Assembly (NCBI RefSeq): GCF_025860405.1
Contig: NZ_CP063785.1
Coordinates: forward strand, 4,774,001 to 4,838,000
DNA: 64,000 nt
DNA from: Tolypothrix sp. PCC 7712
Lineage (GTDB): Bacteria > Cyanobacteriota > Cyanobacteriia > Cyanobacteriales > Nostocaceae
Direction of reading: 5' to 3'
Shown here: positions 10,154 through 19,100 of the stretch, piece after piece
Layout of the letters: every line of letters starts with the position of its first letter
Numbering within the stretch: position 1 is the first letter of the stretch
Position numbers and translations under genes: made by a program
Notes under the pieces: model-generated
What the model was told of the DNA's origin: nothing
The model's database searches: none
What the model saw: the letters and a program-made list of their open reading frames with translations, nothing else

Positions 10154-11208
10154 AACTTCCATCCTGTCATGGCTTCATTGACAAGTGCAGCATTAATGTC
10201 TACATCTTGCCGAATCACTCGACCATGACGCGGATCTGCTTGCAACAATCGCACAATTTCTACCTTTGCCTGATTGAGCCGACCGTCTGCGGCAAACATC
10301 CGTCGATTTAAACTAATATCCCCTTTTTTTAACCCAGCATAATCACTGGCAAAAGACTTACCACTTTGCCCTAGTTTTTCTGCTACAGTTTCAAATACTT
10401 TTGTGGGCTGCGTTTCTACGGCGTGCATCACGTCAAACCACGCTAGCATAAATTCCTTGAGTTCTGCTTTTTTCTTTTTCATTCCACTGTTACTGGACAT
10501 CAAAATATCAATCACCAGACTGTCTACTTGCTTTGTAGTGTGAATCACATTCCCCTTAATGCTCTTGGCAGTTTCTCCTAGCATTGGTTCCCACAGCACA
10601 GCCGCATCAATTTCACCTTTTCTGATTTTCTCGGCGGCTACATCATTGGAAAAATCTCGAATCTCAACTTCAGCAGGCTTGATTTGATTGGCTTTCAAGG
10701 CTTCCAGCAAAATTAAATGGTTGACAGTTCCTAGCTTTGCGCCGACTTTTTTACCGCGCAAATCTGCGACGGATTTAATTTCTGGATGGGCAACAATTCC
10801 GTCTGCTCCTGCAGAGATATTTGTTGTCATTAATACCACAGGCTGATCGTTACCGGGGTCAACTTGCATCACATCCCAGAAAGAAACAAATGCTGCATCT
10901 AGTCCACCTCGGAGTACAGCCCGACTGGAATCTTGCTGGTTATCAAATTGCACTAACTCAACTTCTAGCCCTCGCTGTTTGAAGATTCCAGATGGTTGAG
11001 CATAGCGTACAATATCAAACCCTGCCCAGCTTGTAATTCCAATCCGCAGCGGTTTAAAAGATTGGTTTTGTCCAAGACTACAGCCACTGCTCACAAAGGT
11101 AAGGCAAAAGGTGATTATAAACAAACACAACAAGGTAGGCTTGATACCTAACCTCAGCTTTTGCTTCCACCAGATACCCAATTTGCCAATAATTTGAGCA
11201 ACTTTCAT
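10150..11208 (-). CDS. Solute-binding lipoprotein, NMT1/SsuA-ThiY type
   Basis: 352 aa. After a basic start and a hydrophobic segment (residues 24-42) there is a lipobox, VSSGC, with Cys43 as the lipidation site. The mature part has the periplasmic binding fold of the NMT1/SsuA/TauA/NrtA class: LRIGITSWAGFD at the start, GGLDAAFVSFWD, VADLRGKKVGAKLGT, and GEIDAAVLWEPML in the second lobe. Such proteins bind sulfonates, nitrate, bicarbonate or thiamine precursors; the ligand is not readable here. It is the first gene of a two-gene operon with the histidine kinase. No permease or ATPase gene is near, so a sensing rather than uptake role is likely. Confidence 0.85.
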   Translation of the reverse strand: MKVAQIIGKLGIWWKQKLRLGIKPTLLCLFIITFCLTFVSSGCSLGQNQSFKPLRIGITSWAGFDIVRYAQPSGIFKQRGLEVELVQFDNQQDSSRAVLRGGLDAAFVSFWDVMQVDPGNDQPVVLMTTNISAGADGIVAHPEIKSVADLRGKKVGAKLGTVNHLILLEALKANQIKPAEVEIRDFSNDVAAEKIRKGEIDAAVLWEPMLGETAKSIKGNVIHTTKQVDSLVIDILMSSNSGMKKKKAELKEFMLAWFDVMHAVETQPTKVFETVAEKLGQSGKSFASDYAGLKKGDISLNRRMFAADGRLNQAKVEIVRLLQADPRHGRVIRQDVDINAALVNEAMTGWKL

Positions 11209-11335
11209 GACCTACAAATCCTTATCTGGGAAAACTTTACTTAAAAACAATGATTCCCAAAAATTTAGTAGACATAACGTTTGCGTTCATGCGCGGATAG
11301 GCTTGGGAACCGACGTGATCGGATAGATGCATCAC

Positions 11336-11530
11336 TAAGTACCTAAACAAAAATATTTACAGTCATTGCGAGCGAAGCGTTCGCGTAGCGTCTCGAAGAG
11401 AAGCAATCTCAGCCCTTGCGATTGCTTCATTTCGCTTCCCTTCTCCTGACGGAGACGCTACGCGAACGGGACGCTACGCGAACGCTACATTCGCAATGAC
11501 ATTGTGTAATTAATTTTGTGTAACTACTTA
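11336..11530. mobile_element. Palindromic MITE (CATTGCGA family), copy 1
   Basis: 195 bp with inverted ends: TAAGTACCTAAACAAAA at the left, and at the right the complement of TAAGTAGTTACACAAAATTA. The interior carries CATTGCGAGCGAAGCG and its inverted partner TTCGCAATGAC, plus GTTCGCGTAGCGTCTC palindromes. The same family occurs at 53996-54202 and 63652-63780. No ORF, so it would need a transposase in trans. It abuts a short-chain dehydrogenase remnant. Confidence 0.65.
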
Positions 11531-11611
11531 CTTCATGCCAATCACCACAAACTTAGAAGCACCGTAAGCCAGCATATTTGGCGGCCCAACAACCCCTGCA
11601 TAACTTGCCAT
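11528..11611 (-). pseudogene. Short-chain dehydrogenase/reductase (SDR) fragment
   Basis: Minus-strand frame beginning MASYAGVVGPPNMLAYGASKF: the SDR active-site segment, with the YxxxK pair (YGASK) and the preceding S/A-G-x-x-G region. The stop codon lies inside the end of the MITE at 11336-11530, and the upstream side is cut by the IS605 element, so only about 27 codons survive between two mobile elements. Confidence 0.6.
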
Positions 11612-11639
11612 AGTGAAAAAAATAAAACCCTAATGAAAA

Positions 11640-13390
11640 CATCTTATTTGACATACTCACCGACCTGAAGGTGCGGTGATTCTTGACGGCTCACAGCAAC
11701 TAGCTACCGAAGTAGTCTGACAGTCGCTCCCCGTCCGTTTTAGGTCGTGCCGATGCCCCATGCCGACCATTTTTATATTTTGGGATGCGTTCTCATCTCT
11801 GTCGTGTTCAGTATTGCAGTTCAAGCACAGCACTGAACGAACAGACAAATCAATCTTGCCCCAGCGATACCCACAACAAGAGCAGGTTTGGCTAGTAGGT
11901 TCCCATCTGCTAATTACTCTAAAGTCCCGATTAAGCTTTTCGGATTTAGCCTCACAAAATACCCGAAATTCTCGCCAACCTTGCAAGCTAATCACTCTTG
12001 CTAACTTGCGGTTTTTAACCATCCCTGACACATTCAAATCTTCCAAAATAATAGCTTGGTTTTCACTAACTACTTTGGTTGATAGTTTGTGCAAGAAGTC
12101 TTTACGGGTATCTGCAATTTGGTTGTGTTGCTTTGCAATCTTCAACCTAGTGACTTCACGACGCTTGGAACCTTTTTGCTGCCTTGCCAGCTTGCGTTGT
12201 AGTTTACGAATTTTGCGGTCTTTCTTTGAGTAGTCGGGGCTTATTGCTTTCTCCCCATTACTCATAACGGCAAAAGTTTTGATTCCTAAATCAATACCAA
12301 TGCTTTGGTTTTTGGCATCGGATTGAACAGGTTCTATCTCTACAACAAAGCTGAGAAAATAGCGGTTAGCGCAATCTTTAATAACAGTCACGCTACTTGG
12401 TGCAGATGGTAATTGTCTTGACTTTAGAGGTTTGACATTGCCAATTTTGGCTAAATATACTTCTTCTCCTTTGACTGAAAACCCACCAATTCTAAATCGC
12501 GCTGATTGCCTCTGAGTCTTCTTTTTGAATTTAGGACTACCTACCTTTTTACCCTTGCGCTTACCTTTAAGGGAATCAAAAAAATTCTTGTAGGCAACTC
12601 CTAAATCAGCAACAGATTGTTGTAATGGGATATTAGAAACATCAGACAACCATGAACGCTCATCAGTCTTTTTAGCTTGTGTAATCACTAACTTTTGCAA
12701 GTCGTTGTTACTGGGCAGTTTTTCTGACTGCTTGCAAATAGCTAGAGCATCATTCCAGACTACGCGAACACAACCAAACAACTGAGCTAAAAGCTGTTGC
12801 TGTTGGTCTGTTGGGTAGAAACGGAATTGATATCTGGCTTTCATGAATGATGTACAATTGGTCTGTGAAAATATTATACATTGGTGAGCAGCGCGTTGGG
12901 CGGGTTCCCCGACTTGTAGCGACTGCTCACCCGTTCGCGTTAGCGTCCCGTAGGGAAGGGTCTACAAGAAGTGACAAGCCAGTTTCGCAGAGAAAGACAT
13001 AGCGTTACAGATTTAAAAATTCATTTGGTCTGCGTTACCAAATACCGCAGGTCTGTATTTATAAAGGACAGCCTTGAATTAATTGATAAAACATTTAGAG
13101 AAGTAGCCGAAAAGATGGATTTTCAAGTAATTGAATTCAACGGTGAAGATAACCATGTTCACGCGCTTATTGAATATCCACCTAAATTGTCTATTTCTCA
13201 AATAGTTAACGCTTTGAAAGGTGTTTCTAGTCGCAGATATGGACAAGCCGGATATAACAAACCCCACAAAGAAGCCTTGTGGAGTCCCAGTTATTTTGCT
13301 GTGTCCGTAGGAGGTGCGCCATTAGAGATCCTAAAGGAGTACATCATAAATCAAGAAAAGCCGTCGTTCTACGACGGGGCTTGTATCCCA
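11640..13390. mobile_element. IS605-type element with divergent tnpB and tnpA
   Basis: tnpB (minus) and tnpA (plus) diverge from a 126-bp centre. The tnpB side ends in a hairpin overlapping the tnpB stop (TCACCG/CGGTGA, 11657-11679). The tnpA side ends in the perfect hairpin CCGTCGT/ACGACGG (13361-13377). The flanks are unrelated gene remnants (SDR left, ABC ATPase right). The end positions are estimated from the hairpins. The centre (about 12889-12960) contains a GC-rich dispersed sequence, GCGTTGGGCGGGTTCCCCG, with a relative at 60887-60920. Confidence 0.75.
11657..12844 (-). CDS. tnpB: TnpB RNA-guided endonuclease, full length
   Basis: 395 aa, intact. N-terminal OrfB helix-turn-helix (FYPTDQQQQLLAQLFGCVR), RuvC-like core with GIDLGIKTFAVMSNG (Asp) and AIILEDLNVSGM (Glu), zinc ribbon with TCSCCG and CLNCNTEH, and the closing HDRDENASQNI with the last catalytic Asp. 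All the residues missing from the truncated copy at 3892 are present. Known members are nicking/cleaving nucleases guided by an omega RNA made from the element's right end, which here would overlap the tnpB 3' end and the hairpin at 11657-11679. Divergent from tnpA. Confidence 0.9.
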   Translation of the reverse strand: MKARYQFRFYPTDQQQQLLAQLFGCVRVVWNDALAICKQSEKLPSNNDLQKLVITQAKKTDERSWLSDVSNIPLQQSVADLGVAYKNFFDSLKGKRKGKKVGSPKFKKKTQRQSARFRIGGFSVKGEEVYLAKIGNVKPLKSRQLPSAPSSVTVIKDCANRYFLSFVVEIEPVQSDAKNQSIGIDLGIKTFAVMSNGEKAISPDYSKKDRKIRKLQRKLARQQKGSKRREVTRLKIAKQHNQIADTRKDFLHKLSTKVVSENQAIILEDLNVSGMVKNRKLARVISLQGWREFRVFCEAKSEKLNRDFRVISRWEPTSQTCSCCGYRWGKIDLSVRSVLCLNCNTEHDRDENASQNIKMVGMGHRHDLKRTGSDCQTTSVASCCEPSRITAPSGR

Positions 13391-13564
13391 TTCTTTTGGT
13401 CAACAGTTGCTTTAAGAGATATCCATAAAACCTACGCAGACACAGAGATTATCAAAGGCATAGATCTCGACATTGGCGATCGCAACCAGGATCACGCGGT
13501 GTGTTATTTCTGCCGCACCTGTCTGGAGAACAAAGTTACAAATTTACTAAGTTGGGAACAATGA
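12971..13564 (+). CDS. tnpA: TnpA Y1 transposase (IS200/IS605), reading through into flanking DNA
   Basis: Starts at a GTG. Residues 1 to about 137 form the Y1/HUH single-strand transposase: IHLVCVTKYRR at the start, the HUH-type metal motif DNHVHALIEYP, and the catalytic Tyr in LEILKEYIINQ. Typical members stop near here. This frame instead runs on through the element's terminal hairpin (13361-13377) and the adjoining ABC ATPase remnant to 13564, giving 197 aa. The last 60 residues are therefore host sequence fused by lack of a stop, and whether the extended protein is active is unknown. Confidence 0.85.
   Translation: MTSQFRRERHSVTDLKIHLVCVTKYRRSVFIKDSLELIDKTFREVAEKMDFQVIEFNGEDNHVHALIEYPPKLSISQIVNALKGVSSRRYGQAGYNKPHKEALWSPSYFAVSVGGAPLEILKEYIINQEKPSFYDGACIPFFWSTVALRDIHKTYADTEIIKGIDLDIGDRNQDHAVCYFCRTCLENKVTNLLSWEQ
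13403..13482 (+). pseudogene. ABC transporter ATPase (UgpC/MalK-like) N-terminal fragment
   Basis: In frame with the extended tnpA, the residues VALRDIHKTYADTEIIKG then IDLDIGD match the first strand of sugar-importer ABC ATPases of the UgpC/MalK type, just ahead of the Walker A motif. Homology stops abruptly before Walker A. The gene was cut on the left by the IS605 insertion, and the remainder downstream is lost. Confidence 0.6.
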
Positions 13565-13594
13565 TATAACGAACAAAAAATCGGAAATAGGTGA

Positions 13595-16042
13595 ATGAAA
13601 TTAACATTTGTCGGGTTTGCTGTGCTGAGTACAATTTGCTTATCTGCTGTTTGCAACAATAGTGTTTACGCCCAAGTCACATCCGATGGCACTCTCGGCA
13701 CTGTTGTGAATGGTAACAATAATTACAGCATCACTGAGGGGACTCGAGTCGGCAACAATCTATTTCATAGCTTTAGTCAATTCTCTATCCTTACAGGTAG
13801 TTCGGCATCATTTGACAATCCTACTGATATTCAAAATATTTTCAGTCGGGTGAGTGGTGGTAGTATTTCTAACATAGATGGTTTAATTAGTGCCAAGGGT
13901 AGTGCTAATTTATTCTTACTCAACCCATCAGGGATTATTTTTGGGCCAAATGCCAGCTTAAATATTGGTGGTTCCTTCATCGCTACAACTGCCAATAGTA
14001 TTAAATTTGCTGATGGTACAGAATTTAGTGCTGTAGATTCTGCCGCTAAACCATTATTAACAATGACTGTACCCATTGGGTTGCAAATGGGTAATCATCC
14101 CGCACCGATACAAGTCCAAGGTACAGGACATAGCCTAGATACAACCGATAGTTTTTCGCCTGTAATTCCCTATCCTAGCGCCACAAAATTACAAGTACAG
14201 TCAGGAAAAACTCTAGCATTGGTGGGTGGTAATATCAGTTTGGATGGTGCGACTCTGAGTGCCCAAACGGGTCAGATAGAATTAGGGAGTCTGGGAGGTG
14301 CAGGGTTAGTTAGTTTAGCACCGATTACTCAGGGTTATCAATTGCAATATGAGCAGGGACAAAGTTTTGCTGATATTCAACTGGCGCAAAAGTCACTATT
14401 AGATGTGAGTGGGTTTAACTCTGGTGCGGTTCAACTCCAGGGAAGAAATATCAAATTTACCGATGGTTCGGTGACTTTATCGCAGAATTACGGCAATCTT
14501 AAGAGTGGAGATATTAACGTGCAAGCATCAGATGCGATCGCACTTATTGGTACCACACCCGATGCTAAAATTTACACTTGGATTCGTGCGGATGCCTTGG
14601 GAACAGGAGACAATGCCAATATCAGTATTGTTACTCCCCGGTTGATCATGCAAGAAAGTTCAGGAATAAGTAATTTAACTTATGGAACTGCTAACGGTGG
14701 TAACATCCAGATTCAAGCCGCAGATATAGAGTTATCCGGTTTTTCACCCCTCAATCCCACTGGAGTCACAGCCATTAACACTGTCACTTTTGGAAAAGGA
14801 GCGGCTGGAGATATCTTGGTGAATGGGAATAATTTACTCATGTTTGGCGGAGCATCCTTAGTATCACTGGCATTTGGTAGTGGCTCCACTGGTCAGGTCA
14901 TGATTCGCAACCAAAATACCACCGTTATGGGTGAAAATCCTTTTGGAGTGTATAGCAATATGAGTATAACTACCTTTGCTGATGGCAATGCCAAAGATTT
15001 GAGATTAGATACTGGAAACTTGCAAGTATTAAATGGTGGAGTAATTGGTTCATCTGCATTATTTATAGGTAATGGCGGTAATGTCCAAATCAATGCTAGT
15101 GAGGCGATTGCCATTAGTGGTCGTGGTAGTGCTAATAACAGTAATATCAATTCTTCTGCTGTGCGTTTAAGTCCACAATTAAGTCAATTATTGGGTGTGT
15201 CAGATATCCTCACAGCGAATGCTGGTAGTCTCAGTATTACGACACCAAAACTCACAATCACAGATGGTGGAACAGTCACAGTTACTGGTCAAGGTACTGG
15301 GAATGCGGGAAATCTGAAAATTACTGCTGATCAGATCCAGTTGCAAAATCAAGCTTTAATTGAGGCGCAAACAGAATCAGGTAATGGTGGTGATATTAGT
15401 TTGCAAGTAGGCGATGTCATCCTGATGCGTGATCGCAGTAAGATTACTGCCACAGCTGATGGTGCTGGCGATGGTGGTAATATCAACATCAATGCACCTA
15501 TAATTGTTGGTTTAGAAAACAGCGATATTACTGCTAATGCTGTTCGAGGTAAAGGCGGTAATATTAACATCACTACTCAAGGAATTATTGGTTTAGAATA
15601 CAGTTCGCAATTGACAGCAGAAAATAATATTACCGCCAGTTCCGAGTTCGGGGTGAATGGTACAGTTGAAGTGAACAACATTGGTGTTGACCCCAATTCG
15701 GGTTTAGTAGAATTACCCGCCAATGTTACCGATTCATCTCAACAAATTGCCAGTGGTTGTTCTAGAGACAGTGGTAGTAGTTTTGTCGCCTCTGGTAGGG
15801 GTGGTGTACCGCAAAATCCCACGCAGGAATTGAGGAGCGATCGCCCTTGGTCTGATACCCGCGATATCTCTGCGTTCCACACCACAAAACCAGCACAAGC
15901 TCAAATACCTACAACACCACAAATTCTTGTGCAAGCAACTGGCTGGCGACGTAACGCCAACGGCAAAATTGAATTAGTTGCCAATCAATCACCCACTCAG
16001 GTACAAACAGCTTTAACCTGTGCGGCGACACCTCAAATTTAA
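13595..16042 (+). CDS. Haemagglutinin-type exoprotein 1 (TPS domain)
   Basis: 815 aa. Signal peptide 1-26 (cleavage after VYA). TPS/haemagg_act domain about 30-165 with FHSFSQFSI, NIFSRVSGG and NPSGIIFGPNASLNIGGS (NPSGI at 110-114). A long Gly/Asn/Ser-rich parallel beta-helix follows to about 660, then the C-terminal cap shared by all seven paralogues: VNGTVEVNNIGVDPNSG, a Cys in IASGC, SSFVASGRGG, RDISAFH, and a final LTCAA. Likely exported by two-partner secretion (TpsA type) to act as an adhesin or surface fibre; the TpsB pore is not in the window. First gene of the array; its middle region resembles paralogue 6. ATG follows a GGTGA-like ribosome site. Confidence 0.85.
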   Translation: MKLTFVGFAVLSTICLSAVCNNSVYAQVTSDGTLGTVVNGNNNYSITEGTRVGNNLFHSFSQFSILTGSSASFDNPTDIQNIFSRVSGGSISNIDGLISAKGSANLFLLNPSGIIFGPNASLNIGGSFIATTANSIKFADGTEFSAVDSAAKPLLTMTVPIGLQMGNHPAPIQVQGTGHSLDTTDSFSPVIPYPSATKLQVQSGKTLALVGGNISLDGATLSAQTGQIELGSLGGAGLVSLAPITQGYQLQYEQGQSFADIQLAQKSLLDVSGFNSGAVQLQGRNIKFTDGSVTLSQNYGNLKSGDINVQASDAIALIGTTPDAKIYTWIRADALGTGDNANISIVTPRLIMQESSGISNLTYGTANGGNIQIQAADIELSGFSPLNPTGVTAINTVTFGKGAAGDILVNGNNLLMFGGASLVSLAFGSGSTGQVMIRNQNTTVMGENPFGVYSNMSITTFADGNAKDLRLDTGNLQVLNGGVIGSSALFIGNGGNVQINASEAIAISGRGSANNSNINSSAVRLSPQLSQLLGVSDILTANAGSLSITTPKLTITDGGTVTVTGQGTGNAGNLKITADQIQLQNQALIEAQTESGNGGDISLQVGDVILMRDRSKITATADGAGDGGNININAPIIVGLENSDITANAVRGKGGNINITTQGIIGLEYSSQLTAENNITASSEFGVNGTVEVNNIGVDPNSGLVELPANVTDSSQQIASGCSRDSGSSFVASGRGGVPQNPTQELRSDRPWSDTRDISAFHTTKPAQAQIPTTPQILVQATGWRRNANGKIELVANQSPTQVQTALTCAATPQI

Positions 16043-16131
16043 CTAATCTTAACATAGTGAATGTTATAAACATTACTCAAAGGGGAAGAATATATACGGA
16101 ATAAAATATAAGATATATAATATATAGTCTG

Positions 16132-19100
16132 ATGAAATTAACTTTTGTGAGGTTTGCCGCTCTGGGTGCAATCTGCATCTGTGCTGTTGACAATCATAGT
16201 GTCCACGCCCAAGTTATTCCCGATAACAGTCTCAACACAGTTGTAACCAGTGGTAGTAATAGTTACTCCATCACCAATGGCACTCGTGTAGGCGGCAATT
16301 TATTTCATAGCTTTAGTCAGTTCTCTATCCCTACAGGTAGTTCGGCATTATTTGACAATGCCGCAGACATCCAAAATATATTTAGCCGTGTCACGGGCGG
16401 TAACATTTCCCATATTGATGGTTTAATTCAAGCTAATGGGAATGCCAACTTATTCTTACTCAACCCATCCGGGATGATTTTTGGGCCCAATGCCAGCTTA
16501 AATATTGGCGGTTCCTTTGTTGGCACAACAGCAAATAGTATCAAGTTTGCCGATGGAGTAGAATTTAGTGCCAGCAATCCCAGTGTGAAGCCATTGTTAA
16601 CCATGAGTGTACCAATTGGGTTACAGATGGGGCAGAATTCCGCACCCATTCGAGTCGAAACTCACCTCACTACCGGACAAGATTTAACACTAGAAGCGGG
16701 TAGCCTAGACTTACAAGGAGAACTAATAGCAGGGAGAGATTTAACCCTCAAAGCCCAAGACACCGTAAAAATTAGGGATAATGCCACAACTCCATTTCTC
16801 GCCCAAGCCGGGAGAAACTTAACAATTCAGGGGAATCAAAGCATTGATATCTTGGCATTGAGTCATCCGGTAGCCGCACTTCAGAGTGGGGGTAATCTGA
16901 GTTTGATCAGCAACGGGAATATTTCTGGGGATGCACATTTCCTCAGTGGTGGTAATCTCTCATTTCAGACTTTAGCAGGGACTCCAGGGAAGTTTGTGAG
17001 TCTGTATGACCCGATAATTTATGCTAATGGGGATGTGGTGTTTGGTGATTACACAGGGGTGGCATTGAAGGTGGAAGCAACCGGAAGTATTGAAGGGGGT
17101 AATATTGAGATTACAGGCCCTGATGTGAGCGTTCCCAGCACTGACCCGGATTATCTGATACTCACAACTGAGCCGGCGGCGATTTTGCGGGCAGGGGTGG
17201 CATCAGTACCGACATCGAATTTGCCACAATTAGGCTTCACGACGGGGACAGTGGCAGGTTTGCCACCAGGAAGTATTAGGGTAAGCAGTATCAAGACATC
17301 AAATACAACAGGGGGAAATGGTGGTGCAATTACCCTGAATGCTGCTGGGGATATTGTCACAGGAAACTTAGATTCCTCGGCTTTGTTGTATTTTGGGAAT
17401 AGTGGCAATGGTGGCGATATCAAGCTGTTCGCTAATGGCAATATCTCGATTAATGGCAATGTGAACTCATCTTCTCTTTCATTCCTTACAAGTGGGAGTG
17501 GCGGCGATATTACCCTCACTACCACTAACGGCAATCTTTCTGTCAATGGCGGTCTAGATTCATCAGTATTTGGACTCAATCAAGGAGGGAATGGCGGCGA
17601 TATTACCCTCACTACCACTAACGGCAATCTTTCTGTCAATGGCGCATCTTCATCCCTGTTGACCTTTTATGGTACAAGTGGCAATGGCGGCAAGATAATT
17701 CTTTCCACGACCAATGGCAACCTCTCCAGCCAGCGCAGTTTATTGTCTTTTTCCAGCTCAATATTCGGGAAGAGTGGTAATGGCGGCGATATCGCCCTCA
17801 CTGCAACCAATGGCAACCTCTCCAGCCAGGGCCGAATGGAATCAACGGCGAGGAATGGTAGCAAAGGCGGCGATATCACTCTAACTGCAATCAATGGCAA
17901 ACTCTCTAACCAAGCCGAGTTGTCATCCCTGTCCCACTCCTTAACGGGTAATAGTGGTAATGGCGGCGATATCATCCTGACTGCAATCAATGGCAACCTC
18001 TCTAACCAGAGCAATTTAAACTCATTCTCCTACTCAGCAGTAGGGAATAGCGGTCAGGGTGGTGATATCGCCCTGACTGCACAAAACGGGGATATTTTGG
18101 GCAACGGCAGTAACTTGTATAGTTTTAGCGTTGCGCCCCAAGGAACTGCAAACAATGGTGGTTCTGTAAGATTAGATGCTCTAAACCAGATATCTGGATT
18201 GACAGTAGTAACAACATCTTCTGCTGCTGAGGCAGGGATGGTGTCGATTTTGGGACAGGGCGATTTGGCGATCGCTGATCTGGCAATCCAAACAAGTAAA
18301 CCAATCACCATCAGAACCGCATTAACAGGCACAATCAACATTCCGGCTGATGGCAAAGGGCGATCAGGTGATGTCAACATTAGTAGTGCGGGGAACCTTA
18401 CTCTAACTAACACCCTAATTGAAAGCGATACCAAAGGTAGGGACTCCGCCGGTAATGTCACCCTTACCAGTCCTGGTTTAACGACATTGAATAATAGTCA
18501 AATTTTCACCACTACAAAAAGTACTGGACAAGCTGGAGATGTCAATGTCACCACAAATCGCCTCTCCTTCCTCAATGGTAGTTCTGTTAACTCCTCAACA
18601 TCTGCCAGTGGCAATGCGGGAGATATTATATTTAATGTGCCTAACACTGTAGAACTTGACAATAGTAAAATCTCAGCTAGTACCAGTGGTAGTGGCAAGG
18701 GTGGAGAAATTGCCCTGAATACAGGTACTTTACAACTCAACAATCAAAGTATCATCTCCAGCAACACCACAGGTATTGGTAATGCCGGTGCAATTGATGT
18801 CAAAGCTAACGCGATCGCACTTAATCAAAGCAACATTACTAGTCAATCCTTATCTGAAAGTGGCGATGCGGGAAATATCAAGCTTCAGGCAGCTAACACC
18901 GTAGAACTTAACAATGGTACAATCTCAGCCAGTACAAGTAGTAGTGGCAAGGGTGGAGAAATTGCACTCAATACAGGCAATTTACGACTAAATAATCAAA
19001 GTATTATATCCAGCAACACCACAGGTATTGGTAATGCCGGTGCAATTGATGTCAAAGCTAACGCGATCGCACTTAATCAAAGCAACATTACTAGTCAATC

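Noticed and set aside
17151..18743. Long minus-strand frames inside the exoprotein genes (Pro/Leu-rich)
   Set aside because: Shadows of the Gly/Asn-rich beta-helix repeats on the other strand; no starts with ribosome sites.
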